A stretch of 34,640 bases of DNA from Methanobacteriota archaeon (GCA_013290045.1 JABCYU010000007.1:1-34640); one strand, 5' to 3'; positions 1 to 10,669 are shown, numbered from the stretch's first letter. Program-made: numbers and translations. Notes: generated from the sequence alone by a model not told the origin.

Positions 1-2
1 CG

Positions 3-539
3 GTGAGCGCCGGAGCACCGGGGTTCGCGAGCAACCTCACGATCCAGCCGGTGTTCCACCCGTGGATCGCCACGACGATCGTTCTCCTGAACCTGACGCC
101 GGACCAGGGATTCAATCTCAGCGTCGTCGTGCGGGACTCGGCGACCCGGCAGCCGATCGATAACGCCACCGTGGAGGTCGGGTACACCTACCTGCGGCAC
201 ACGATGGCCCCGGGGTGGGCGAACTTCTCGAACGTCCGGCCCCCCGGAAGCTGGGGGGTCGTCGCCTCGGCCTCGGGTTACGCCTCCAACCAGTCGTTCG
301 TGGTGCTCGGGCCGCTTACGCCGCGGGCGTCGATCGCGATCTACCTCACGCCGCTCCCCTGCGTCCCGCCCGGATGCGTCGCGCCCCGCGGGGCGACCCC
401 ACCCGGGACGTTCTCGCTGTTGCCCGGTAGCAGCGGGTCGCTCACGTTCCTGTTGGCCGCTCCGCTGATGTTCCTCGCCGCGTCGATCGCCTACGCCCTC
501 TACTTGCGCCGGCGGACGGCGTCCGGGCGGCCCGCGTGA
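3..539 (+). CDS. C-terminal part of a surface protein (carboxypeptidase-regulatory-like beta domain, C-terminal TM helix, basic tail); 5' end probably outside the window
   Basis: ORF open to the window edge; 'VVVRDSATRQPIDNATVEVGYTYLRHT...GWANFSNVRPPGSWGVVASASGYASNQSFVVL' resembles CarboxypepD_reg-like modules; C-terminal hydrophobic helix then RRR. Confidence 0.7.
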   Translation: MSAGAPGFASNLTIQPVFHPWIATTIVLLNLTPDQGFNLSVVVRDSATRQPIDNATVEVGYTYLRHTMAPGWANFSNVRPPGSWGVVASASGYASNQSFVVLGPLTPRASIAIYLTPLPCVPPGCVAPRGATPPGTFSLLPGSSGSLTFLLAAPLMFLAASIAYALYLRRRTASGRPA

Positions 540-572
540 CGGCCCCGAGCCCCGCGAGGTGCCGTCGCGTTT

Positions 573-595
573 CGGGCGGCCTTATAGGCCGCCCG
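573..595. promoter_or_regulatory. Perfect 9-bp inverted repeat CGGGCGGCC-TTATA-GGCCGCCCG with a TATA-like loop upstream of the MoxR operon
   Basis: Read directly; about 47 nt before the TTG start at 642, which is preceded by GGAGGTGA (630-637). Confidence 0.6.
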
Positions 596-641
596 TCCTA
601 CCCCGGCGGTCCGGCGGCGCGCCGGTTCGGGAGGTGACGCG

Positions 642-1127
642 TTGGTCCGAGAGGCCCTCCGATCGGCGCTCCGCAGCTGGCTGCCTGCCCGCCCCACGTT
701 CATCGACCAGGTGAAGACCCTGGAGGTACCCCCGGTGACCGAGGTGAAGCGCCGGTTGCTGCGGGGCGATTACGACGGCGCCGTCCTCTTCGCCTACCCC
801 CGGGCGCTCGAAGACCTCGAGCGCGCCTATGGACGGGTGTTCAGCCCGGAGCTCACGCACGCGGAGATCCTCGTCCGAGGGATGCAACCGGAGATGGGGA
901 ACCTGCCGGAGATGTTCGTCCGGCTCCACCGGCTCTACGAGCCGGTCCGATACGGGGGCGGAGGCCCCCGCTCGCCGTCCGACCTCGAGGGGATCATGAT
1001 CAGCATCTACTCGCAGCGGCCGATGTGGACGCTGTACACCGAGCTCCTCGCCCGGACCCCGGACGAGCCGTCCCGGGGCGTGCCCGTCCCGTCGGGGGCG
1101 AACGGCGTCCCGGTGGAGGGGAACTGA
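642..1127 (+). CDS. DUF4129-like protein, first gene of the MoxR operon
   Basis: TTG start with strong Shine-Dalgarno GGAGGTGA 4 nt upstream; 'LTHAEILVRGM...LPEMFVRLHRLYEPVRYGG' resembles the DUF4129 T..E...yE.vRYG pattern; operon context. Confidence 0.7.
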   Translation: MVREALRSALRSWLPARPTFIDQVKTLEVPPVTEVKRRLLRGDYDGAVLFAYPRALEDLERAYGRVFSPELTHAEILVRGMQPEMGNLPEMFVRLHRLYEPVRYGGGGPRSPSDLEGIMISIYSQRPMWTLYTELLARTPDEPSRGVPVPSGANGVPVEGN

Positions 1128-1129
1128 GC

Positions 1130-1663
1130 GTGCCCGCGCTGCCGTTCCCGGTCCCGCCGGAGATCGTCGGATTGTTCACGAACCCGACGTTCGGCATCCC
1201 GTTCCTCGTGACCGCCGCCGTCCTCGGTTCGTGGTTGTACTGGAACCCGCTCGGCGCGCCCGCCTCGCTCGGCACGCGGGCGACGTGGCGCGCCCCGGCC
1301 CACGACCCGGTGTCGAGGACGTACTACGCCCTCACCGCCGGTCTCGTGAGCCAGGTCGTCTCGGCGACGTACGAGCGGTTCGAGACCGCCGTGAAGGCGA
1401 AGTTCGGCCGGACCCTGGGCGAGCTACCGGTGACCTCGTGGGGGCGCGAGCGCGCGGGGATCCCCCAGGCGCGCGAGCTGCGGCGCCTGGCGGCGCAGCT
1501 CCGCGAGGCGTACCAGCAATCGCTCCTCTGGGAGGCGCCGATCCGCATCCGATGGGCGTTCTGGCGGACGCCGGAACAGGACCGGGCGCTCTTCGAGGGC
1601 CGCGTCCACGACCGGCTCGATTCCACTCGACACATGATCGCGTTGATGGAGCAGAGCCGATGA
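1130..1663 (+). CDS. Membrane-anchored hypothetical protein of the MoxR operon (one N-terminal TM)
   Basis: GTG start 2 nt after the upstream stop; hydrophobic segment 'FGIPFLVTAAVLGSWLYW'; same strand and tight spacing. Confidence 0.7.
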   Translation: MPALPFPVPPEIVGLFTNPTFGIPFLVTAAVLGSWLYWNPLGAPASLGTRATWRAPAHDPVSRTYYALTAGLVSQVVSATYERFETAVKAKFGRTLGELPVTSWGRERAGIPQARELRRLAAQLREAYQQSLLWEAPIRIRWAFWRTPEQDRALFEGRVHDRLDSTRHMIALMEQSR

Positions 1664-1715
1664 GCGAGCGTCGATCGAGGAGCGCCCCCGCGTCGATGGC
1701 CGGACGGGGCGGCTG

Positions 1716-1716
<1 letters not shown>
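1660..1716 (+). CDS. Possible 18-aa bridging micro-ORF (MSERRSRSAPASMAGRGG)
   Basis: ATGA overlap with the upstream stop (1661-1663) and TGATG overlap with the MoxR start (1716); could be chance. Confidence 0.25.
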
Positions 1717-2774
<1,058 letters not shown>

Positions 2775-2799
2775 GGCCGCCCCGCGAATCGAGGCCGCC

Positions 2800-4116
2800 G
2801 TGATCACGCGCCGCGGATGGGCCGCCATCGGCGACACCCTCGCCGCCCTGTTCGTCGCGCTCGTCACCCTGAACCCGCTTCTCGTGCTCCTCGCGCTCGT
2901 CGCCTTCGCCTTCGTCGCGACGCAGGTCTCGGTGTTCCACCGCTCGACCGCGGCGTTGACCCCGGGGTCGTTCCGCGTCGAGCGGTCGCCGCTGTTCAAG
3001 CGGATGCCCGTGGGGCTCGAGGTCGTCGTCACGGTGACGGCGACCTACACCGGGACCCGCGGCTTCTGGGGGGAGATGTACGATGTGCTCCCCGATTCGT
3101 TCGACCTGCGGGACGGCTCGACCCGCCTGCGGACCTGGTGGGCCCCCGGCGCCACGCATCGGCTCGCCTACGTCTTCCGACCCGGCATCCGCGGCGGCTT
3201 CCTGCTCGGACCGACGATCGTCGCGGCGCACGATCCGTTGGGATTCGCCCGGACGACCGTCGTCCTCCCGACCGCGGCCCCGGCGACCGTCCTGCCCGCC
3301 AGCCTCGGGGTCCGACCGTTCCCCGTCGGCCCCACCCTGCCGAACCGCGCCCCCGGTCGCCTGATCCTGCGTCGGAAGGGGTTCGGGACCGAGTTCCGCT
3401 CGCTGCGCCAGTACCAATCGGACGACGATATCCGCCACATCGCCTGGAAACGCTCGACGCTCCAGCAGCTGTACGTGCGGGAGTTCGAGCAGGAGAGCCG
3501 GCAGGACTACCTGTTGGTGATCGACCTCGACCCGACGATGCACGCCGGATTGTGGGGGGAGAGCGCCCTCGACAAGAGCGTCGAGGCGGCGACGATCATC
3601 GCCCAGATGATCGCCCGTCAGGGCGAGGACCGGGTGGGCCTGTTGACCTACGCCGGCGGCATCTTCCAGTTCCTCCCGCCCGGACGCGGCCCGCGCCAGA
3701 TGAAGCGGCTCACCGACAACCTCGCGCTCACCTCGACCCGCTCGGCCGGGTTCAACCTGCCGATGGCGCTCACCGAGGTCGCGGGCCGGCTCAAGGTCCA
3801 CACCCATGTCGTGGCGTTCACCTCGCTCTCCGGGCCGATGGAGAACCTGGGCGCCGCCCGGGTCCGGTTCGGTTCCCGGGGCCACCGATTGTACCTGTTC
3901 GTCCCGGACCTGGGGAGCTTCTACCCGACGGCGACCGACCCGATCGGGGCGGTGGCCCTCCCGTGGGCGTCGGAGAGCGAACGGGTGCGCCGCGAGGCGG
4001 CGATCCACGCCGTCGAGCACGTCGGGTTCCCGGTCGCCGTCTTCGGTCGTGAGGGCGCGGCCGACAAGGTCCTCGCGACCTACCAGCGGATCCGGGCGTG
4101 GGAGAACTCGAGATGA
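2800..4116 (+). CDS. DUF58 domain protein (vWA-like)
   Basis: Two N-terminal TMs, then 'RRKGFGTEFRSLRQYQSDDDIRHIAWKRSTLQQLYVREFEQESRQDYLLVIDLDPTM'; GTG start at 2800 chosen over the longer ORF. Confidence 0.93.
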   Translation: MITRRGWAAIGDTLAALFVALVTLNPLLVLLALVAFAFVATQVSVFHRSTAALTPGSFRVERSPLFKRMPVGLEVVVTVTATYTGTRGFWGEMYDVLPDSFDLRDGSTRLRTWWAPGATHRLAYVFRPGIRGGFLLGPTIVAAHDPLGFARTTVVLPTAAPATVLPASLGVRPFPVGPTLPNRAPGRLILRRKGFGTEFRSLRQYQSDDDIRHIAWKRSTLQQLYVREFEQESRQDYLLVIDLDPTMHAGLWGESALDKSVEAATIIAQMIARQGEDRVGLLTYAGGIFQFLPPGRGPRQMKRLTDNLALTSTRSAGFNLPMALTEVAGRLKVHTHVVAFTSLSGPMENLGAARVRFGSRGHRLYLFVPDLGSFYPTATDPIGAVALPWASESERVRREAAIHAVEHVGFPVAVFGREGAADKVLATYQRIRAWENSR

Positions 4117-5078
4117 AGATCGACCCGTGGCGCTCGGCCACCATCGTTCCCGTGTTCCTGTACGCCGTCGTCGCCGCGGTGTGGGCGTTCACGGGGGTCA
4201 CCGTCGGCCTCGTCGCCGGATTCTTCCTGACCGGCATCGCGCTCCCCGGCGCGGCGCTGTACGGCCGCCGGCTGTTGCCGTTCGCCCCCGGCGCGATCCT
4301 CGCCGCCGCGATCGGGCTCCTCTGGTTCTTCAACGGGGCGCCTCCCACCGGTGCGCTCGGGGACGTCGCCGCCGGGGTGCTGCTCGCCTCGCCTCTCGTC
4401 TTCCTGGCCGCCGTGTGGGTGACCGAGGACCTCCCCGGGACGAGCGTCGCGATGGTGATCATCGGGTTGACCGACGCCGTCGGTCTGCTGGCGGCGTCGC
4501 GGAACCTCGGAACCGCTCCGGGCACAAACGGCCCGTCCGGCCTGCTCGACGCGACCGCCGCCGTCTACGGCCAGCAAGGGAGTGCCATCGCCCAGCTGCT
4601 CCGGGGCCGTCTGCCGTCGAACATCCCGATGTCGTCGACCCCGGATGCGCTGTTCGTCCTGCTCGGGATCCTGGCGATGGTCGGGCTCCTGCTGAGCCTG
4701 CTGCGCGGACCGGGGATCGAGTGGTTGAGGTCGGCGCCGGGCCCCGCCCCTCCCCGCCACCCGGCCGGGACCCGGGTCCCCCATCCCGTGCCGTCCCCCG
4801 AGCTCGCCGGGATCCTCGCTTCGGCGACGCGCTCCGAGCTCCCGGAGTTCCCCTCGTACACCGGGCTCTACCCGGTCCTCGCCGCCGCCGGCGCCGCGGC
4901 CGGGTTCCTCGGTGTCGCCGAGTTCGCCCCGACCTACGCCCTCCTCGCCGTCGCGTTGGGGGTCGCCCTGGCGGTCGTCTATCTGTTGGTCACCGGCGGG
5001 GCGCGCCGGGTGGCTCGGCCATCGCCATCGCCACCGGCGGGGCCGCTCGCCGATCCGCGGCGCCCCAAGCCGCGCTGA
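4113..5078 (+). CDS. Multi-pass membrane protein, last gene of the MoxR operon
   Basis: ATGA overlap with the DUF58 stop; several hydrophobic helices. Confidence 0.8.
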   Translation: MKIDPWRSATIVPVFLYAVVAAVWAFTGVTVGLVAGFFLTGIALPGAALYGRRLLPFAPGAILAAAIGLLWFFNGAPPTGALGDVAAGVLLASPLVFLAAVWVTEDLPGTSVAMVIIGLTDAVGLLAASRNLGTAPGTNGPSGLLDATAAVYGQQGSAIAQLLRGRLPSNIPMSSTPDALFVLLGILAMVGLLLSLLRGPGIEWLRSAPGPAPPRHPAGTRVPHPVPSPELAGILASATRSELPEFPSYTGLYPVLAAAGAAAGFLGVAEFAPTYALLAVALGVALAVVYLLVTGGARRVARPSPSPPAGPLADPRRPKPR

Positions 5079-5117
5079 CCGGGGGCTGCGGGTCGAGCCC
5101 GACGCGTATATCCCGCC

Positions 5118-5600
5118 GTGCCCGAGCCCCGTTCCGGGTCCCCCATGGTCGCCCCGCTCCGGGTCGTGCGCGATTCCGCGGGGTGGTTCTCGATCGGTAC
5201 GGCCCGGAAGGCGGAGGCGCGCAGGAGTCACCGCTGCGTGGAGTGCGGCGCCTCGCGCCCCGACGGGCGGAGCGCCTACTGCACCCGTCGTTGCCAGTGG
5301 CGGTTCCGGGGCCGCTTCTTCTGGGACGCGGCCCGGACGTTCGTCCTGCACCGGGACCGGTTCACCTGCCAGCGATGCCACGTCCGGCACCGCGTCCGCG
5401 ACCTCGAGGTCGACCACATCGTGGAGATCGCCCTCGGCGGCAGCTCGCTCGACTACGACAACCTGCAGACGGTGTGCCGGGCGTGCCACCGGAAGAAGAC
5501 GGCCGAGTTCCTGCACCGCCGGGCGGCGGTCCGACGGCTCGGTCGCGTCACGCCCCCGGTGGAACCGGACGAGGGGAACCCGAGCTGGTTCCCGGCGTGA
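5118..5600 (+). CDS. HNH endonuclease family protein with an N-terminal Cys4 zinc-finger-like segment
   Basis: 'CVECGASRPDGRSAYCTRRCQWRFRGRFF' then 'DRFTCQRCHVRHRVRDLEVDHIVEIALGGSSLDYDNLQTVCRACHRKKT'. ATG 5145 is an alternative start. Confidence 0.88.
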   Translation: MPEPRSGSPMVAPLRVVRDSAGWFSIGTARKAEARRSHRCVECGASRPDGRSAYCTRRCQWRFRGRFFWDAARTFVLHRDRFTCQRCHVRHRVRDLEVDHIVEIALGGSSLDYDNLQTVCRACHRKKTAEFLHRRAAVRRLGRVTPPVEPDEGNPSWFPA

Positions 5601-6717
5601 ACGGGAGCTCGTAGGCGATCCCGCCCCCGGACGGCGCCGGGGAGCTCGGCCGGGGGGAGCCGGGGGGCGTCGGCAACTGACGTGCCCAGCGGGCGAAGGC
5701 GTAGACGACCGCCGCATCGACGCCGAGGACGAGGAAGTTCCCCCCGAGGGCACCGAGCAGGCTCAGCGCGACCAGGAACGAGATCGCCCCGGCGCTGAAC
5801 GCGAGCCGGCGGTCGGCGCGTTCCGGACCCGCGAGGCGGGGCACGAGGTATCCGAGCGTGGCGACGGACAGGGCGACCATCCCGACGATCAGCACGAGCA
5901 ACGGGATGTGGAAGATCGGCGCGAACCAGTTGATCGCGAAGAACGTCCAGACGAAGGCGGCGCCCACCGCGGCGGCCTCGGGGACCGAGCCATCCCCGAC
6001 GAACTCGGGAAGGCGGGGGAACGTCGGGGCCGATCGAAGGCCGAGCGCGGTGAAGGCGGCGATCGCCGCCAAAGAGCCGAGGATGTACGGCCATGCGAGG
6101 TGCCAACCCCAGCCGAACAGCGCGAACATCGCGACGACCGTTGCGGTGAAGATCGCCAGGAGGGCGCCGTAGCCCCGGTCGGAGACGAAACGCTGGCCCT
6201 CGGTCGCTGGAAAGACGATCTGGACCACGAGGATCGGGAGACCGATGCTGAAGACGGCATGGAAGATCGTCAACTGCGAGAGCCACAGCCAGTTGACCCC
6301 GAACGAGTGGCCGTAGGCGCCGACCGGTCCGATCAGGGCGGCGTCGAAGTAGGTCTTCGTGCCGATCGCCTCCTCGGCGAACGCGTACGCCCCGCCGAGC
6401 AGCAGGATCATCGGCCAGCCGCCACCCCGTCGGACGGACGTCTCGCGGATCAACAGGACGCCGGCGCCGTACAGCCCGAGGAGGAAGGCGAGGGCGATGG
6501 GATTGAACAGCGTGAACACCGGCGTCGATCCGGTGAGGAGCTCCGGGAACGTGATCGACAGGATGACGAGCAGCAGCTCCGCCCGATGTCGTCGACCCCA
6601 GGGGATAAGGCGAGCGGGCCGCGACGGCCCTGAGCCGTCCGATCGCGTCGACACCGGGGGCGGCGGGAGCGGGAGGGGGGCGGATCCGGCGCTTGTCTGG
6701 CCGATGGAGTCGGGCAT
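5548..6717 (-). CDS. Multi-pass membrane protein of unknown function
   Basis: About ten hydrophobic segments; ATG at 6717 (MPDSIGQTSAGS) lies about 30 nt after the TATA-like GTTTCAAATA; 3' end overlaps the convergent HNH gene. Confidence 0.8.
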   Translation of the reverse strand: MPDSIGQTSAGSAPLPLPPPPVSTRSDGSGPSRPARLIPWGRRHRAELLLVILSITFPELLTGSTPVFTLFNPIALAFLLGLYGAGVLLIRETSVRRGGGWPMILLLGGAYAFAEEAIGTKTYFDAALIGPVGAYGHSFGVNWLWLSQLTIFHAVFSIGLPILVVQIVFPATEGQRFVSDRGYGALLAIFTATVVAMFALFGWGWHLAWPYILGSLAAIAAFTALGLRSAPTFPRLPEFVGDGSVPEAAAVGAAFVWTFFAINWFAPIFHIPLLVLIVGMVALSVATLGYLVPRLAGPERADRRLAFSAGAISFLVALSLLGALGGNFLVLGVDAAVVYAFARWARQLPTPPGSPRPSSPAPSGGGIAYELPFTPGTSSGSPRPVPPGA

Positions 6718-6750
6718 CGTCGTTCCCGAAGATTTGACCGGGGGACGGGG

Positions 6751-6760
6751 TATTTGAAAC
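6751..6760 (-). promoter_or_regulatory. TATA-like box (GTTTCAAATA) for the gene starting at 6717
   Basis: A/T-rich island in GC-rich DNA about 30 nt upstream of the ATG. Confidence 0.5.
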
Positions 6761-6857
6761 GCCCCGGAACTGTCCGGCGGCCCCCGGGAACCCCCGACGG
6801 AGCCCAGCGCGCGCGGGAATCCCCATCGGTCCGCGGTCGGCGGGGCCAGCGGCCCGT

Positions 6858-7307
6858 TCAGTGCGGGACGTACCAGACGTAGTACGTCGAGAGCCCGAGA
6901 ACGATCACCGACCACCAGAGGATGAGCTCGGTCCGCATCCACAGCTTGTAGCGGCGGAAGCGGAACCGTTCCGGGACCCACGGAGTTCCGGCGACGAGCA
7001 GGATGTAGATCCCGAGGGACTCGGCCGCCACGCCCGCGATGAGCATCAGCGTCGGGACCCAGTAGAACTGGTTGGAGAACTCGGAGGCGAGGTCGGGAAG
7101 GACGTACTCGAGGTACTGGGGGACCATCCACGCCAGGACGATGGGGATGTTGAGCAGGACCATCGAGCTCTGGATGTACATGTGGGCGCGGACGTGTCCG
7201 CGGCGGACGACGAACATCCCGATCAGCAGGACGATCGCGATCACCACCTCGAAGACGGCGACCATGTCCGACGTCGACGGGGCGTAGGTACCGAACAGAG
7301 TCCCCAT
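6858..7307 (-). CDS. DUF420-like integral membrane protein
   Basis: Four TM helices; 'RRGHVRAHMYIQSSMVLLNIPIV' and 'RYKLWMRTELILWWSVIVLGLSTYYVWY' resemble DUF420. Confidence 0.65.
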   Translation of the reverse strand: MGTLFGTYAPSTSDMVAVFEVVIAIVLLIGMFVVRRGHVRAHMYIQSSMVLLNIPIVLAWMVPQYLEYVLPDLASEFSNQFYWVPTLMLIAGVAAESLGIYILLVAGTPWVPERFRFRRYKLWMRTELILWWSVIVLGLSTYYVWYVPH

Positions 7308-7369
7308 CGCCCGTTCACCCCGCCCGCGCCGGCGCCGGTGGTGTCGAGCCGGAACGGCGCGCTACCGGT

Positions 7370-7861
7370 TCAGAAGTCATGGGGCGGGATCAGGTCCAGG
7401 ACCGTCTTCTCGCGCATCTGCAGCCGGAACTCCTCCCAGAGGCGGCGGACGTCGGCTTCGTTGAGCCCGAGGAGGTAGACGGGGGAGACGAGGGGGGCGG
7501 CGTAGGCGACCTCGATGATCACGATGGCGCGGATACGGCGCACGTCGGCGCCCTCGTGCTTGTACAGTTCGAGCGCCTTCCAGTAGTCGTCACCGGAACG
7601 CAGGACCTTGGCCGTCCCCCGGAACCGGTAGCCCTTGCGGACGAACGGATCGACGACGTTCACCTCGGTCTTCGGGTTCTCGAGCAGGTTGCGGATCGTC
7701 CGGGGGGATTCCACGTCGGCGAACACCAGGTGGTTGTCGTCCCAGACCGTCAGCGAGCCCTTCGGCGACAGGTTGGGGGTGCCGTCGGGGGAGATGCTCG
7801 CAACGTAGCCCAACCGCTGCTCGCGGACGACCCGTTTCATGTCCTCGGTCAGCCCGGCCAT
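7370..7861 (-). CDS. Pyridoxamine 5'-phosphate oxidase-like FMN-binding protein
   Basis: 'LGYVASISPDGTPNLSPKGSLTVWDDNHLVFADVESPRTIRNLLENPKTEVNVVDP'; TATA-like 'ACCCATAAGC' about 28 nt upstream. Confidence 0.88.
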   Translation of the reverse strand: MAGLTEDMKRVVREQRLGYVASISPDGTPNLSPKGSLTVWDDNHLVFADVESPRTIRNLLENPKTEVNVVDPFVRKGYRFRGTAKVLRSGDDYWKALELYKHEGADVRRIRAIVIIEVAYAAPLVSPVYLLGLNEADVRRLWEEFRLQMREKTVLDLIPPHDF

Positions 7862-7936
7862 GGCCCACGGGGGTGCGAAGCCCTGCTTATGGGTTTGGTA
7901 TTCTCGGAAACGCGGGACCGGGCCCCCCGGGCTCCG

Positions 7937-10669
7937 TCAGTGCGGGGGGCTCGGGGCCGCCGGATCCGGCTCCTCGCTCCAGTCGGGGGGGAGCGGCGCC
8001 AACCGGGCGGAGGCCGTCGGTAAGCCGGCCGCCGGGGACGCCACGGATCCCGGGGGGCGTGGCGGGGGCCGTCGGGTCCACCAGACGATGGCTCCGGCGA
8101 CGAGGGCCGCCGTCCCTCCGAGCGCCAGGCCGAGGAGCAGCCAGGTGGGCGGGCCGCCCGCCGAGCCGTTCGTCGAGGGACCATGGGGCGGTCCGCCCAT
8201 GTTCGGCCCCGTGGCACTGGCGGTCCGGAACCAGAAGGTGACCGGGTGGGCGAGCGGGGTTCCCGTGGAGCTTTGCGCCGATGTCGAGAGGGTCACGGTG
8301 TAGGTCGTGTCGAACGCCAAGGGGGCGCTCGGGGTCCATTCGAGGACGCTCGACGACACGTTCACCGAGCCGGACGGCGCCCCGGGGGCGATCGAGAACG
8401 CGGCCCTCAGGGAGGTCCCGTTCATCGGGCCGTCAAAGGTGACCCACACCGAGGCGTTCCGGGAGACGTTGGTCGAGCCGTTCATCGGCAGGACGGCGGT
8501 GACCAACGGGGCGACAGCGGAACGGGTCGTGAAATCGAACGTGTAGGGAACCGCGAGCGTGGAGCCGGATCCCGTCGAGGCATTCGCCGCGATCACCACG
8601 GTGTACGTGGTGCCCGCGTCCAGAGATCTCGAAGGGGTCAGGGTCAGGTTGCGATCGAGCGGATCCCACGCCGGGGCGAGCGGGACGCTCGGGCGGATCG
8701 ACACGGCCGCCTGCGTCGTGCTCGGATTCATCGAGAATCCGAACGCGATGACGATGGGGGGCGGGTTGAGGGCGATCGAGGTGGAGCCGTTCCCGGGGGT
8801 CGTCGACTGGACGATGGGAAGGAGCGGGATCGCCGTCCATTCGACGCCCGTCACCTGCGCGAGGGTCAGGGTGCCCAGGTCATCCTGGAACGTCGTGGCG
8901 ACGGTGTACCCCGGATGCGACCAACCGATGTTGGTCAGCACCGCCCCCACCAGCGGGGTCGCCCACGCGCCGGAGGGATCGGAGGTCCCGGACGCCGCCA
9001 AGCTTCCGTTCGACGAGAAGCGGACGCTGACCGAAGCCCCGCGGACCGGCGAACCCGAGAGGGAGAGGTTCGTGTGAACGCTCCACGCGACCCGGACGAT
9101 CCCGCGCGAGAGCGTCTGATAGGTGTCCTGCGGCGCCAAGGAGGTGTCGAGGGCGTAGACCGAGGCGCTCCCGGTGGCGAGCACTCGGGAGGGGTACGCG
9201 CTGGCGATAGTACAGTTCACGAGCGAGGTGGAGCCCGAATACCCCACCACCTGGCCGTGGACCTGCGAGTCGGTGATCGTCAGCGTCGAGCTGCCCTGGT
9301 TTCCATAGTACCCTCCCCGCGCGGTGAGGTTGCTCGCAACGACCCGCGTCGTCGCCGCGCCGAACTGCTGGATCTCCCCGACCTGACTGTGGGAGATCGC
9401 CACGCTCCCGCCGAACGGGTAGATGTTCCAGGTGAAGATCGACGTGTTCCAGAGCCGCAGGGCGAGGCCGTCCGAAGCGAGGGCGAAGTGGGGATAGTGG
9501 CCCTCGACGAGGCCGGAGAGGACGAGGCTTCCTGCGTCGAGGTTGAGGGCCATCACGACGTCCGGCGAGTTCACGATCGTCAGGTTGCTCCCCTGCCAGA
9601 GCATCACGGCGAAGACGAGGACGTAGCAGTTGACCACCCGGACCGAGTAGTTGAGCCCGGAGACCTGGGCGGCGCCCGGGAACGTCCAGTTTCTCCATCC
9701 TTGGAGTCCGGGGAGGGTGAGGTTGGCGCGCGCCCCGGACTTGAAGTTGAGCCAGATATTGAACCCGGCCGAGTCGCCGGCGGAGAAGTTCGCCGTGGAC
9801 GGCGTGAACGGATTATCGAAGAGAATGACGTCGGAGGAGTACCACGAGTAGAGGACGGTGAGGTTCGCCTGGCCGACGAGCTCCGTATCGAGCCAGCCGC
9901 TCGGGTATCCCACGAGCGAGGAGATGACCGTGACGTTGGAGTTCCCCTCGTAGGCGGCTCCCCACTGGTAGCCGTTGGTGGTCACATTGGCGTAGGCGAC
10001 GACGAACCGGGAGTGGCCCGTCATCTGCAGGTTCCACTCCACATCGTACGCCTCGCCGATCGCGAGGTTCGAGGCGTTGACGAACAGCAACCCCTTGCCG
10101 CTGAGCCGGATGTTCCCGAGGACGGTGAGCGTCACCCGCTTCGTTGGACTGTGGACGTAGAGGGTCGCGTTGTCCTGGACGGTGATGTTCCGTACCGTGA
10201 GATTCGCCGAGACGATCATCGCCGTCGTGCCGGAGAGGTTGAGGTCGGACGGGGAACCCGAGGGGGCCGGGGACATCGGGTGGCTCGCGCCAACGAACGG
10301 GGCCGGGGGGAGCAACCCCGTCCTGACCGCGGGGGACGATGGAAGGACCACCGCGTGGCGACCGTGGTCATCCGTCTCGGAGAGGGTTCGCCCTACCTCC
10401 GGCAGGCTCGGTAGCGGCGATCGGGGGCTCTTCGCCCCGGGTCCCATCGAGGGGATGGAAGTCGCCGAACCCCGGTACTTGGCAACGTGAACGCTCGCCC
10501 CGAGCGCCACGGGAACCAGCTCGAGCGGGCCAGCGAGCAGCAGCACCACCCCGAAGATCAGCGCGGCGGCGGCCGGCGAATGACGCGGCCGTCGCGATTG
10601 GGCATTCGCCCCCCGGTTCGGAGATGGGCCTCGACGGGCCGCCGGAGGCGCCGGGCGGGGATCCCTCAC
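7937..10669 (-). CDS. Large surface protein: beta-helix-like region, two SbsA/Big_5-type Ig-like domains, C-terminal TM and Pro-rich tail
   Basis: N-terminal signal/TM; 'STTPGNGSTSIALNPPPIVIAFGFSMNPSTTQAAVSI' and 'AVLPMNGSTNVSRNASVWVTFDGPMNGTSLRAAFSI'; C-terminal TM followed by 'RRPPPRPPG'. Confidence 0.85.
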   Translation of the reverse strand: MRDPRPAPPAARRGPSPNRGANAQSRRPRHSPAAAALIFGVVLLLAGPLELVPVALGASVHVAKYRGSATSIPSMGPGAKSPRSPLPSLPEVGRTLSETDDHGRHAVVLPSSPAVRTGLLPPAPFVGASHPMSPAPSGSPSDLNLSGTTAMIVSANLTVRNITVQDNATLYVHSPTKRVTLTVLGNIRLSGKGLLFVNASNLAIGEAYDVEWNLQMTGHSRFVVAYANVTTNGYQWGAAYEGNSNVTVISSLVGYPSGWLDTELVGQANLTVLYSWYSSDVILFDNPFTPSTANFSAGDSAGFNIWLNFKSGARANLTLPGLQGWRNWTFPGAAQVSGLNYSVRVVNCYVLVFAVMLWQGSNLTIVNSPDVVMALNLDAGSLVLSGLVEGHYPHFALASDGLALRLWNTSIFTWNIYPFGGSVAISHSQVGEIQQFGAATTRVVASNLTARGGYYGNQGSSTLTITDSQVHGQVVGYSGSTSLVNCTIASAYPSRVLATGSASVYALDTSLAPQDTYQTLSRGIVRVAWSVHTNLSLSGSPVRGASVSVRFSSNGSLAASGTSDPSGAWATPLVGAVLTNIGWSHPGYTVATTFQDDLGTLTLAQVTGVEWTAIPLLPIVQSTTPGNGSTSIALNPPPIVIAFGFSMNPSTTQAAVSIRPSVPLAPAWDPLDRNLTLTPSRSLDAGTTYTVVIAANASTGSGSTLAVPYTFDFTTRSAVAPLVTAVLPMNGSTNVSRNASVWVTFDGPMNGTSLRAAFSIAPGAPSGSVNVSSSVLEWTPSAPLAFDTTYTVTLSTSAQSSTGTPLAHPVTFWFRTASATGPNMGGPPHGPSTNGSAGGPPTWLLLGLALGGTAALVAGAIVWWTRRPPPRPPGSVASPAAGLPTASARLAPLPPDWSEEPDPAAPSPPH

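Noticed and set aside
5102-5115. TATA-like GCGTATATCCC as the promoter for GTG 5118
   Set aside because: Only about 10 nt from the GTG; it would fit better with a start at ATG 5145, so the 5118 start is uncertain but the box is not evidence for it.
8183-10414. 743-aa plus-strand ORF opposite the SbsA-like surface protein
   Set aside because: Highly charged, repetitive R/G/E/D translation; the minus-strand frame has Ig-like domains, TM and promoter.
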